This document shows, piece by piece, positions 57,664-64,000 of a DNA stretch of 64,000 nt. Position numbers and translations under genes: made by a program. The notes under the pieces are model-generated. The model ran no database searches, was not told where the DNA came from, and worked only from the letters and a program-made list of their open reading frames with translations. Positions within the stretch are counted from its first letter, which is position 1. Each line of letters begins with the position of its first letter. Source of the stretch: Allobosea sp. (GTDB lineage Bacteria; Pseudomonadota; Alphaproteobacteria; Rhizobiales; Beijerinckiaceae); assembly GCF_017308075.1 (NCBI RefSeq), contig NZ_JAFKFX010000035.1, positions 90,259-154,258 on the forward strand, in the 5' to 3' direction.

Positions 57664-57788
57664 CGTGGTCGGATGTCTTCCGCGATCTCCTGGAGATCCA
57701 GCGGTTGCGTTGGACGATCAGGTTCTTGCTTGTGAAGCTGGCGTTCGTAAAGATGCGACACTGGTTAAGGGGGAGAATGACAGCATGA
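57660..57788 (+). CDS. 42-residue basic peptide
   Basis: Begins MTWSDVFRDLLEIQRL and continues with a very basic, amphipathic helix (WTIRFLLVKLAFVKMRHWLRG). Both ends overlap neighbours (ATGA at start and stop), the hallmark of this operon, which is the main reason for calling it. Function unknown. Confidence 0.45.
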   Translation: MTWSDVFRDLLEIQRLRWTIRFLLVKLAFVKMRHWLRGRMTA

Positions 57789-58108
57789 GTGCGGTTTCCG
57801 ATCACGAGGTAGAACTGGCGGAGACACGGCAGAGGGCCGGCCTCCTCTGGTCATATCTTGAGACGATGCGTGGATTCGCCATCGACGCTCAAGGTCGGAC
57901 GATCGTGCTCGGCTTGTCTGCAGATGAAACCTTGGAGTTCTTGCGCCTCGACCCTATCGTGAATTCTGAAGCCCATGGGGGCGAGGTATGCGAACACGAG
58001 GCTGCAGAAGAGCGATACTACGCGTTGCGCGAAAAGCATGATGCCGCCCGTGGCGCCGACGCAGTTGAGAACCTCAAGTTCTGGAACGGGATCAGATCGA
58101 GCCAGTAG
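57785..58108 (+). CDS. Unknown 107-residue protein
   Basis: Acidic protein with AETRQRAGLLWSYLETMRGF (about 12-31), a short beta segment (GRTIVLGLSADETLEFL), and a C-terminal helix. No family known. Last gene of the early operon; its end overlaps a minus-strand DUF3102-like gene by 17 bases. Confidence 0.5.
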   Translation: MSAVSDHEVELAETRQRAGLLWSYLETMRGFAIDAQGRTIVLGLSADETLEFLRLDPIVNSEAHGGEVCEHEAAEERYYALREKHDAARGADAVENLKFWNGIRSSQ

Positions 58109-58496
58109 CCTGTAGCTCGGTTTCCGGCCTCATGGGCTGCGCCATAGCCTCGACCCTGGCCACCACTTCGTCGGATGTGCTGGGGGCGGCAAGCTCGTAG
58201 AGGACGGTCGGAGGCAAATTCCAACCCGGTCGGATTTTCGCCCCGATCCGTTCCGCAACCCTCATGAACTTGCGTGCCGTCTCGTCGCTCATATCGAATT
58301 CGCTTTCGAGCCAACGCCCGAAGTTGCCGTGACCGATCCGCTCCTTCACCGCGATCAGGTCGCGCCCGATCTCCACGATGTCCTCGGCGGTGCGGCGCAT
58401 GCGGGTGAAGCTGGCGCTGCTGCGGGTCAGGTGCGCCCTGACCCCGGATCGCGGGTGAGTCCAACACCAGTTTGCGCGTGTTCTTGAGGTCTTCAC
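58092..58496 (-). CDS. DUF3102-family protein (second copy, opposite strand)
   Basis: A 134-residue frame with the DUF3102 core RRTAEDIVEIGRDLIAVKERIGHGNF (in two parts, about 34-60), GRWLESEFDMSDETARKFMRV (about 60-80) and NLPPTVLYELAAPST. Its first 30 residues are basic and unlike the family, and the GTG start lacks a good ribosome site, so the gene may be N-terminally truncated; ATG 58400 is another possible start. It faces the early operon. Confidence 0.6.
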   Translation of the reverse strand: MKTSRTRANWCWTHPRSGVRAHLTRSSASFTRMRRTAEDIVEIGRDLIAVKERIGHGNFGRWLESEFDMSDETARKFMRVAERIGAKIRPGWNLPPTVLYELAAPSTSDEVVARVEAMAQPMRPETELQATGSI

Positions 58497-58510
58497 AGCG
58501 TGGCGGTTGT

Positions 58511-59386
58511 ATGCTGGCTTTAGAACGATTGCTGTTTGCTAGGGAGGAAGCTGTGGGGGCGGCCAAACGACGAAAAGCCGAGATCGATAGGTTGAAGGCT
58601 CTACCGCGGGAACAACAGGAGGCTTATCAGGCACTGAGAGCAGACGAACGGATAATAGAACAGGGAATCGACATCGAAGGAGACCCTGAAGCTCAGGTCA
58701 CAGCTCTGGCTAGGGTGCTTGCCCATAAATTTCAGAGCGGGATTGAGGCCGGTGATCTTGATGAACCTACCTCGTACCTCTTGACGAAGGCTCAGAGGAC
58801 ACTTGCAAAACTCGCAGACGTGCCAGTGGCGTGCAAGAAAGGTTGCTCACACTGCTGCAATATCTGGGTCAGCGCTTCCGTTCCCGAGATCTTTTATCTT
58901 GCCAAGCTGCTCAGGGGGCAGGCCAGCGGCAGGGAAATGGCTGTTCGTAAGGCTCATGCTGCAACCGAGCCCTATACGCACGAGCAGCGACCGTATCACC
59001 CGTTTCCATGCGGTTTTTTGGAGAACAATGAGTGCTCCATTTACGAGCATCGCCCAGTAGCTTGCCGCCTTGCATCCTCTGGTGACGCGGAGATCTGTGC
59101 ACGCTCGTACAACAACATTACGGACGAAAATATCCCCACCTCGGTTGCATATTTGATGGCAAGGGAAGGCGTGTCGCTGTCATTGCTTATCGCATTGCAG
59201 AAAGCAGGGCTGCCGCAAGAGCAATACGAGCTAAACGCGGCCCTCGTCACCGCCCTGGATACTGATGATGCAGAACGGCGATGGCTTGCAGGCGAGGATA
59301 TATTTGCAGGGGTTAAACAAGATCCGGGCGGATTGAAGGACCTCCCGGAGGTGGCTCATCTCTACAAAAGAGCCTTTCCAGCGTAA
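58511..59386 (+). CDS. YkgJ-family cysteine cluster protein
   Basis: A 291-residue protein. The cluster is CKKGCSHCCNIWVS (about 110-123), then FPCGFLENNECSIYEHRPVACR (in two parts, about 164-185): the CxxxCxxCC...C...C...C pattern of YkgJ/UPF0153 proteins, which probably bind a metal or iron-sulfur cofactor. About 100 N-terminal residues form a charged helical extension. Visibly less GC-rich than the core genome. ATG 58511 has a weak ribosome site. Cargo gene; function unknown. Confidence 0.75.
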   Translation: MLALERLLFAREEAVGAAKRRKAEIDRLKALPREQQEAYQALRADERIIEQGIDIEGDPEAQVTALARVLAHKFQSGIEAGDLDEPTSYLLTKAQRTLAKLADVPVACKKGCSHCCNIWVSASVPEIFYLAKLLRGQASGREMAVRKAHAATEPYTHEQRPYHPFPCGFLENNECSIYEHRPVACRLASSGDAEICARSYNNITDENIPTSVAYLMAREGVSLSLLIALQKAGLPQEQYELNAALVTALDTDDAERRWLAGEDIFAGVKQDPGGLKDLPEVAHLYKRAFPA

Positions 59387-59529
59387 TTCCTCAACGTGAT
59401 CCGTCTCCTTGCAGGCGCTCCCGGAGCGATGTCAGTGCCGCCTATCGGAACAGGGAGAGGAGGCGTGACCATAGGCACTGACGGCCGTTGTGGTGAGTTC
59501 CATGACAGCTTGGGCGGAGAGAGGTTTGA

Positions 59530-60111
59530 ATGACCGAGAATGCGGCGATGACGATAGGAACTATCTCGCTCACACCCGAGGAGCAGGCGCTGGTCGACCG
59601 GATTGAGTTCGACCCGCTCGCTCTTGCCGGTGATCATGCGCGTTATCTGTCAAATTCGGACATCGCTTCAAAGCTCATGTGGAGCATATTCAGGCGCGAT
59701 GCGATACCGCCTGCACGATTAGCGTGGTTCACTGATCCTCAACTCAATTTTGGCCGACTAAAGGGATCGAGGGAGAGCAACTTCAGGAGGAATAATCCTG
59801 AAGACGAGGAGATGATCCGGCATCCCCATTTCTTGAAGTACCTTCGCTATTTCATCTTCGGCGCCGACTTGCCGCGCGATCTTTGTGAGGAGTTCGCCAA
59901 GCGGGTTGCCGATTGCTATCATGTGAATGGATCTGACGCGCTCGAGCTTGGCGATTGGGCGCGAGGCGAAGTCCGCAGGAGACGAATGGACGGGCAGCAC
60001 TCTGCCGAAGAATTTCACAAGCTCGCCCTCGATTGCGGCGTTCACGCAATGTGGGTTGGCACAATTTATGATCGCGTGAAGATCGCGCCTCCAGCAAGTC
60101 GATATCGCTGA
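59530..60111 (+). CDS. Unknown 193-residue cargo protein
   Basis: Not recognised. Mainly helical, with SNSDIASKLMWSIFRRDAIP (about 41-60), FLKYLRYFIFGADLPRDLCE (about 101-120), and GDWARGEVRRRRMDGQHSAE (about 141-160). No signal peptide, membrane helix or catalytic signature is evident. It is preceded by an inverted repeat (GTCAGTGCC at 59431-59439 and GGCACTGAC at 59474-59482) that could be its operator. Convergent with the DUF3800 gene. Confidence 0.55.
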   Translation: MTENAAMTIGTISLTPEEQALVDRIEFDPLALAGDHARYLSNSDIASKLMWSIFRRDAIPPARLAWFTDPQLNFGRLKGSRESNFRRNNPEDEEMIRHPHFLKYLRYFIFGADLPRDLCEEFAKRVADCYHVNGSDALELGDWARGEVRRRRMDGQHSAEEFHKLALDCGVHAMWVGTIYDRVKIAPPASRYR

Positions 60112-60306
60112 GCGCCGTGTGCGCCCGACCATGCGGCCGGTTTCGGAACGCTACCCATCCGTTTCGGTCACGTTCGTTACCTTTTAACTTGACTTTAGCA
60201 GGGCTGCGCACAATCTCCGTTGTGCAAAGTCGCCCCGCCTGCCGAATTGTCGCCGGATGGCGTGCGTGGTCAGCAATCGCTGGTCTAGGCAGGCGGGTCG
60301 CAACCA

Positions 60307-60918
60307 TCACCGGAAATGCCAGATATTTTCGATCCGCGGGGCGAGCATGCCTCTCCAGCGGCCGGGATCTTCCTTGTCGCGTCGCTCTCCGCGGGCAATA
60401 GCGCCGGCGCACATGTCGGCGAGCTGCACCATCCGGTCGCGGGCAGAATCGGAAAAGCTGACCTTCCTGATTGCGCCGGGGCCGGTATGGCGTCTGAGGT
60501 AGACCGCCAGCTCGTTTCGGAATGCCCGCTCGCCGCTTCCGTCTATGACGACCCTGGCGTTCGATAGCAGGCCGCCATCGTAAGCCAGCATCGACTTCAC
60601 AAAGAAGCTGTAGAACCGTTCCTTATCGGAGCGAAGGTTCGCGCTGTAGATCAGCTCCTTCTTCACCACGATCGCGCGGACGCAGAAGTCGAACGGCGCC
60701 ACAGTACGGAAGAACTCGTCGCGCACCTCGTTTCGGCTCTTGCTGAACTTGAACTCTTGCCGGAGCTTCAGGCGCTTCGCCAGATCCTCAATGGCAGTAC
60801 CCGTTCGGACAGCCTGCTCAGGGTCGCGGAATGCAACGAGAGCGGCCACGAAGTGCGGGGAAGACCCTTTGGCAAGCTTGAAGCCGGCATCGCCCGACTC
60901 ATCGATAAAGATCAGCAT
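60307..60918 (-). CDS. DUF3800 family protein
   Basis: A 203-residue protein. The N-terminus MLIFIDESGDAGFKLAKGSS, the DFCVRAIVVKKELI segment (about 77-90), the middle VVIDGSGERAF (about 123-133) and the C-terminal LADMCAGAIARGE (about 167-179) match DUF3800, predicted to have an RNase H-like fold; the acidic DESGD and VIDG could bind metal. Common in mobile elements and defence neighbourhoods. Convergent with the unknown 193-residue gene and downstream of terL on the same strand. Confidence 0.75.
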   Translation of the reverse strand: MLIFIDESGDAGFKLAKGSSPHFVAALVAFRDPEQAVRTGTAIEDLAKRLKLRQEFKFSKSRNEVRDEFFRTVAPFDFCVRAIVVKKELIYSANLRSDKERFYSFFVKSMLAYDGGLLSNARVVIDGSGERAFRNELAVYLRRHTGPGAIRKVSFSDSARDRMVQLADMCAGAIARGERRDKEDPGRWRGMLAPRIENIWHFR

Positions 60919-61021
60919 GCCCCTTGGTGATCGCAGGTCGCCAGCCGCGCAAGAGTCGACGTTGAGTTACGCGCCTTTTCCACCTTGTCCACAGGCTTTC
61001 CACAGTTGGCGCACAGCACAA

Positions 61022-61093
61022 CTACCGGACGATCACCCCGGCAATGATGCCGAGCGAGGCGGCGAGCAGGAAGAGGGATGCAGGGCGTCCCAT
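61022..61093 (-). CDS. 23-residue membrane peptide downstream of terL
   Basis: Begins MGRPASLFLLAAS and continues as one hydrophobic helix ending VIVR. It starts by an ATGA overlap with the terL stop. No strong ribosome site. It could be a real small membrane peptide or chance; the coupling argues for it. Confidence 0.4.
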   Translation of the reverse strand: MGRPASLFLLAASLGIIAGVIVR

Positions 61094-62685
61094 CAGATGA
61101 ACACCAGGCCATCGGGCCTGTCCTCGCTCTCATAGACGCTGCCGCCAGCGCCGGCAGATGCCCGGTTGACCGCCATGGCCGAGGCCACTGCGCCGTCGAT
61201 CCGGTCGCGGCTCTTGCCCTTGTGGAAACTGATGTTCCCGGCTTTGTCGCGCTCAACGGCGATGTTTTCGAAGTTCCAGCGGAGCACGGGATTGCCGCCG
61301 TGCCGGAAGCGCCGGCCGACAATTGCGCGCTCGAGTTCTTTGATAGCGGGCGCCATCGTCACCCAGCCCTGGCGCATCGTGACGACGGGAAAGCCGTCTT
61401 CCCCGAGCGGCGCCATGACCGCCTGGGCATAGGCGGGGTCGAAGGCGATCTCTCGAACGTCGAAGCGGCCGCAGAGATCGCGGATATGCTGCTCTACCGC
61501 GCGATAGTCGGTGACATTGCCCGGCGTCGGGATGATGAAGCCCTCCTCCGCCCATCGCGGATAGGGCACTTTGTCCCGATCGGCGCGGGCCCGGAGATTG
61601 TCGCCGGGAACGAAGAACCAGGCGGCAACGTCGAAGCCAGCCTCGTCATCGCCCCAGCACGCAATCACCGCCGTCAGGTCCGTGGTCAGACCCATATCGA
61701 CGGCGATCCAACACGGTTCGCCCTCCAGCGCTTCCAGATCAACCGAGGTGCCGCCTTCGTCATAGACGCCCATGTCCACGAAGGGCGCGGCGCTGTGGTC
61801 GAGCCAGACGTTGAGATTGTATTGGCGAAAGTCCTCCCGATCAGCGGGGCGCTCGCGAGCCTCCCGCGCGAGCTGCCGCATCCCTTCCAGATCGGGAAAG
61901 CCCTGCGCGAGCCCCGGATTAACGGCGTGCCAAAGCTCTTCGTCCTGCCAATCGCAGTCCGCCGGCGACTGGAAAAGGACCGGCAGAAAGCCCGGATCGA
62001 GGTCGGGCTGAGCCGCAACCTTCAGCGCATATTCGTACAGCCCGTAAGCGAGGTTTTCCTTTCCCCTGCCGGCGGTGGTGATGATCACGGTGAGCGTGTT
62101 GCTCGCCTTCACCATGCCGGTGCGAAGCGCGGTCCAGAGCTTCCGGTTGCGCCAAACGTGGAGTTCGTCGGCGAGCACCAGCGACGGCGTCTTGCCGTGC
62201 TTCAGATCGCCATCCGACGAGATTGTCCGAAAAACCGTGCCACTCTTGCGGTGCTCGATCTTGTTCTCCGACTCTGTGACCCTCGCCACCTTGTCGAGCC
62301 AAGGCGTCGCGGCGACGATCGCCCGCGCCTCGTCAGCCGCTTCCGTCGCCTGTTCTTCGGCAGCCGCCGCTGCGATGATCCGGCCGCCCGGCACCCTCTC
62401 GTACCCGAAGGTATGGAGCAGCCCGAGGCCGGCGCCGATGGTCGTCTTGCGGGCGCCGCGCGGGATCATCACGAAGACGGTCTTGACCTGACGCGTCCCC
62501 GTAGCCGTGGCAGGCCCGTATATGCGCCTGACGATGCGCTCCCAGAAATCGGGGAGGTCGAAGCCGCCGCTCTCCGACTTCGGATGACGAAGCGCGCGCA
62601 AGAACTCCACCGCCCGTTCCCCGCGTCCGTGCGGGTCCGGGATAGGCGAACCGTCAGAGACCCAGGCCGGCTGGAGCGCCATCAT
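61093..62685 (-). CDS. terL: Terminase large subunit (HK97-type)
   Basis: A 530-residue DNA-packaging ATPase and nuclease. Walker A is IPRGARKTT (about 74-82) and Walker B SLVLADELHVW (about 168-178); the RNase H-like nuclease domain has AVDMGLTTDLTAV, FDPAYAQAV and, near the end, RIDGAVASAMAVNRA. It overlaps the terS end by 32 bases. No portal gene follows; the next frames to the left are a 23-residue peptide and DUF3800. Confidence 0.93.
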   Translation of the reverse strand: MMALQPAWVSDGSPIPDPHGRGERAVEFLRALRHPKSESGGFDLPDFWERIVRRIYGPATATGTRQVKTVFVMIPRGARKTTIGAGLGLLHTFGYERVPGGRIIAAAAAEEQATEAADEARAIVAATPWLDKVARVTESENKIEHRKSGTVFRTISSDGDLKHGKTPSLVLADELHVWRNRKLWTALRTGMVKASNTLTVIITTAGRGKENLAYGLYEYALKVAAQPDLDPGFLPVLFQSPADCDWQDEELWHAVNPGLAQGFPDLEGMRQLAREARERPADREDFRQYNLNVWLDHSAAPFVDMGVYDEGGTSVDLEALEGEPCWIAVDMGLTTDLTAVIACWGDDEAGFDVAAWFFVPGDNLRARADRDKVPYPRWAEEGFIIPTPGNVTDYRAVEQHIRDLCGRFDVREIAFDPAYAQAVMAPLGEDGFPVVTMRQGWVTMAPAIKELERAIVGRRFRHGGNPVLRWNFENIAVERDKAGNISFHKGKSRDRIDGAVASAMAVNRASAGAGGSVYESEDRPDGLVFI

Positions 62686-63076
62686 TGGCTTCCCCTCCCT
62701 CCGCTGGACCCGATAGGCCGCGCCGCGAGCGCGCCGCCGGGGTGAGCCCGAGCTCGGCCGCGAGCCGCGCGACGATCTCCTGCGCCTTATTCATCACGCC
62801 ATGGGCCGGGTGCGGCTTCGGCTCACCGCCCTTCGTTTTCACGAAGGCGCCGTCCTGCTGGATCGCCTTCACGCATTCCGCGACCTGCCAGCGCGCGATC
62901 AGATAGGCAGCGACCGTGCCGAGCGTCGCCGGTGTCAGCAGCTTCCTCGAGGCGAGGTCCGAGACGATGCGATCCCATTCCGAGCGCATCACCTTCGGCA
63001 CGTCTGCCGGCAGCGGAGCGCGGCCCGACAAGCCGCCCTCGATCGCCTTCAATTCTGTCGGGCGCCTCCCTCTCAT
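62654..63076 (-). CDS. terS: Terminase small subunit (P27 family)
   Basis: A 140-residue DNA-recognition subunit. MRGRRPTELKAIEGG is the P27-family start; a helical part (MRSEWDRIVSDLASRKLLTP, AAYLIARWQVAECVKAIQQD) and a C-terminal basic/glycine-rich tail follow. The ATG at 63076 is chosen because the family begins there. It overlaps terL and lies downstream of the HNH remnant, in the usual HNH-TerS-TerL order. Confidence 0.88.
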   Translation of the reverse strand: MRGRRPTELKAIEGGLSGRAPLPADVPKVMRSEWDRIVSDLASRKLLTPATLGTVAAYLIARWQVAECVKAIQQDGAFVKTKGGEPKPHPAHGVMNKAQEIVARLAAELGLTPAARSRRGLSGPAEGGEANDGAPAGLGL

Positions 63077-63219
63077 GAGCCAGATTTCCCGTGGACCGAA
63101 TTCGGCGCACCCTTGCGCTGTGGGCCCCAAGCGGTCTCCTGCCCCATTGGGAAAGTCTCAACGCCCCCCGGGGTATCGTGAGGCTCCATCAGGCAGCGGA
63201 GGCGAGGGAAGCTGGAGCG

Positions 63220-63744
63220 ATGGAGAGGATAGGCCATGAACTCATCGAGCAGCGGCCGATGCTTTCTCTTGACGAAATCAAGCGCCGCCGGGCTGACATT
63301 CCAATGAGCCCTGGCGTCTACGCATGGTTCTTCGACACAGCATTGGGCTTTGGCACTGAACCGCTGTTTCGCCGTGAGGGTCGGTTCCTGCTCTATGCAG
63401 GCATTGGCGACCCACTCCGACAACGCCTGCTCAATCACTGCCGTAACTCTTCCGGCTCTTCGACGATGCGCCGCTCGCTTGGCGTCCTGCTGACCACAGA
63501 GCTCGGACTGCAGGCACGCCGGTATGGTGTTCGACAAAAGCTCGCCTTCGAGCGCGCAAGCGAGCTGCTGTTGACTGATTGGCTCGCCGCTCATGCGCGA
63601 GTGGTTTGGGTTCCCTTCGAACAAGCAGGCGAGCTGGAACGGCTGCTGATTAGCCACTATCGGCCTCCACTGTGCCTTGACGGAAATGCAGGCGAGCACG
63701 CGACCTATCTGAAGCGGCTGCGAGCCCAGAGCCGGGCTGGCTGA
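63220..63744 (+). CDS. GIY-YIG nuclease family protein
   Basis: A 174-residue protein with SPGVYAWFFD (about 28-37) and, after an insertion, RFLLYAGIGDPLRQRLLNH (about 53-71), the GIY...YIG motif pair in variant form (GVY / YAG). A later acidic site is PFEQAGELERLLISHY (about 137-152). The family includes homing-type and repair nucleases. It is antisense to the HNH-TerS-TerL module and lies between HNH and terS. Confidence 0.75.
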   Translation: MERIGHELIEQRPMLSLDEIKRRRADIPMSPGVYAWFFDTALGFGTEPLFRREGRFLLYAGIGDPLRQRLLNHCRNSSGSSTMRRSLGVLLTTELGLQARRYGVRQKLAFERASELLLTDWLAAHARVVWVPFEQAGELERLLISHYRPPLCLDGNAGEHATYLKRLRAQSRAG

Positions 63745-63850
63745 TCGGTCGCCCGAAGCCACCTTCGGACGTGATGGCCTTCCGCCTGTTGCAGTCGACG
63801 TTGAAGGGCTGCCAGTTGGATCGATCCCAGAACAGGGCCATGTCACCCTT
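63650..63850 (-). pseudogene. HNH endonuclease, C-terminal remnant cut by an IS element
   Basis: Read on the minus strand, KGDMALFWDRSNWQPFNVD (near the start) and CNRRKAITSEGGFG are the C-terminal half of phage HNH nucleases that sit before terS. The family continues upstream with the HNH catalytic His motif, but here the frame meets the IS end at about 63850. The remaining 5' part must lie beyond the IS. Confidence 0.75.
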
Positions 63851-64000
63851 GGGTCGTGTCCCATAGGGTGGTGTAGCTGCGGGTGGTCATCGGCGATTGC
63901 CGGTTAGGTTTGGGTTGCGAACGCAAACCCTGACCCGAGAGATCCCCGATGACCGACGAGATGATGAACCTGCGCGGGCTGCTGGAGAAGAGCCCTGACG
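63851..64000 (+). mobile_element. IS256-family insertion sequence (left end, cut by window)
   Basis: The end starts GGGTCGTGTCCCATAGGG at about 63851 and is followed by the transposase start at 63949. The boundary is inferred from where the HNH homology stops, and a target duplication is expected near GTCACCCTT; the right end is outside the window. Confidence 0.7.
63949..64000 (+). CDS. IS256-family transposase (first 17 residues)
   Basis: MTDEMMNLRGLLEKSPD is the usual N-terminus of rhizobial IS256-type transposases, DDE enzymes of about 400 residues. The frame is open to the end of the window. GAGAG lies upstream of the ATG. Confidence 0.7.
   Translation, partial: MTDEMMNLRGLLEKSPD

Larger units (their letters stand above)
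51275..64000. mobile_element. Integrated prophage or phage satellite (left junction inside tRNA-Pro; right end outside window)
   Basis: The element begins at the tRNA-Pro 3' half and contains a tyrosine integrase next to it, an AlpA-type regulator, a compact early operon, cargo genes, and a minus-strand HNH-TerS-TerL packaging module. No portal, capsid or tail gene appears within the visible 12.7 kb. The right part is interrupted by an IS256-type element. The full tRNA-Pro is expected at the other end, beyond 64000. Confidence 0.85.

Overview
The window is high-GC, densely coded alphaproteobacterial chromosome. It looks like Hyphomicrobiales (Rhizobiales), and gene content and style fit a Bosea-like organism, although the genus is an inference from recognition of protein families rather than a computed placement. 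Typical signs are one bifunctional Rsh (RelA/SpoT), the glyA-nrdR-ribD-ribE-ribH-nusB-thiL and plsX-fabH-ihfA-merR gene orders, an LdtR/L,D-transpeptidase pair, a potassium-independent membrane pyrophosphatase, a leucyl/arginyl-tRNA-protein transferase (Bpt) and a HemB without the zinc-binding cysteines.

Layout of the core part (1-51,274). 1-8.5 kb: partial pdxJ, a HerA-like ATPase, azoR with a divergent LysR gene, rpoZ, rsh, and a LysR gene divergent from a tautomerase. 8.8-15.7 kb: recO, parC, an outer-membrane protein, a DUF2336 protein and opgG. 15.7-25 kb: a split UxaA-type dehydratase plus an RraA-like protein, bpt and an RDD protein, a LivH-like permease followed by ilvA, hemB, and an enoyl-CoA hydratase/3-hydroxyisobutyryl-CoA hydrolase with a small membrane protein. 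25-34.8 kb: ldtR-ldtP, glyA, an unknown protein, and the nrdR-rib-nusB-thiL run, which carries two copies of one hairpin repeat. 34.9-44.7 kb: an MFS transporter, hppA, an EamA transporter, bamE, a cytochrome bc1 chaperone, DUF177, plsX, fabH, ihfA and a MerR regulator. 44.8-51.2 kb: an accessory-like stretch with small membrane proteins, an MhqO/MhqD-like quinone-detoxification pair divergent from doxX, a BKACE enzyme, a secreted Gly/Tyr/Arg-rich protein and a BrnA-like antitoxin without a visible toxin.

Integrated element (51,275 to the right edge and beyond). A 46-bp 3' half of a tRNA-Pro(GGG) gene lies at 51,275-51,320 on the minus strand, with a tyrosine integrase directly inside it. Then come an unknown gene, an AlpA-type regulator, and a tightly coupled early operon of small genes with ATGA overlaps. 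Part of that operon carries iteron-like repeats. The element also contains a less GC-rich cargo stretch (YkgJ-type cysteine cluster protein, an unknown 193-residue protein, a DUF3800 protein) and a minus-strand packaging module (HNH, TerS, TerL). No portal or capsid gene follows TerL. The HNH gene is cut by an IS256-type insertion sequence at the right edge, and a GIY-YIG nuclease gene lies antisense between HNH and TerS. The element is either a decayed prophage or a phage satellite; the window ends before this can be decided.

Best candidates for something new are the packaging-only element with its cargo genes, the repeat cluster at 55.1-55.3 kb, the lipoprotein-permease fusion upstream of ilvA, the dyad in the mhq/doxX promoter region, and several unlisted membrane peptides of 23 to 55 residues.
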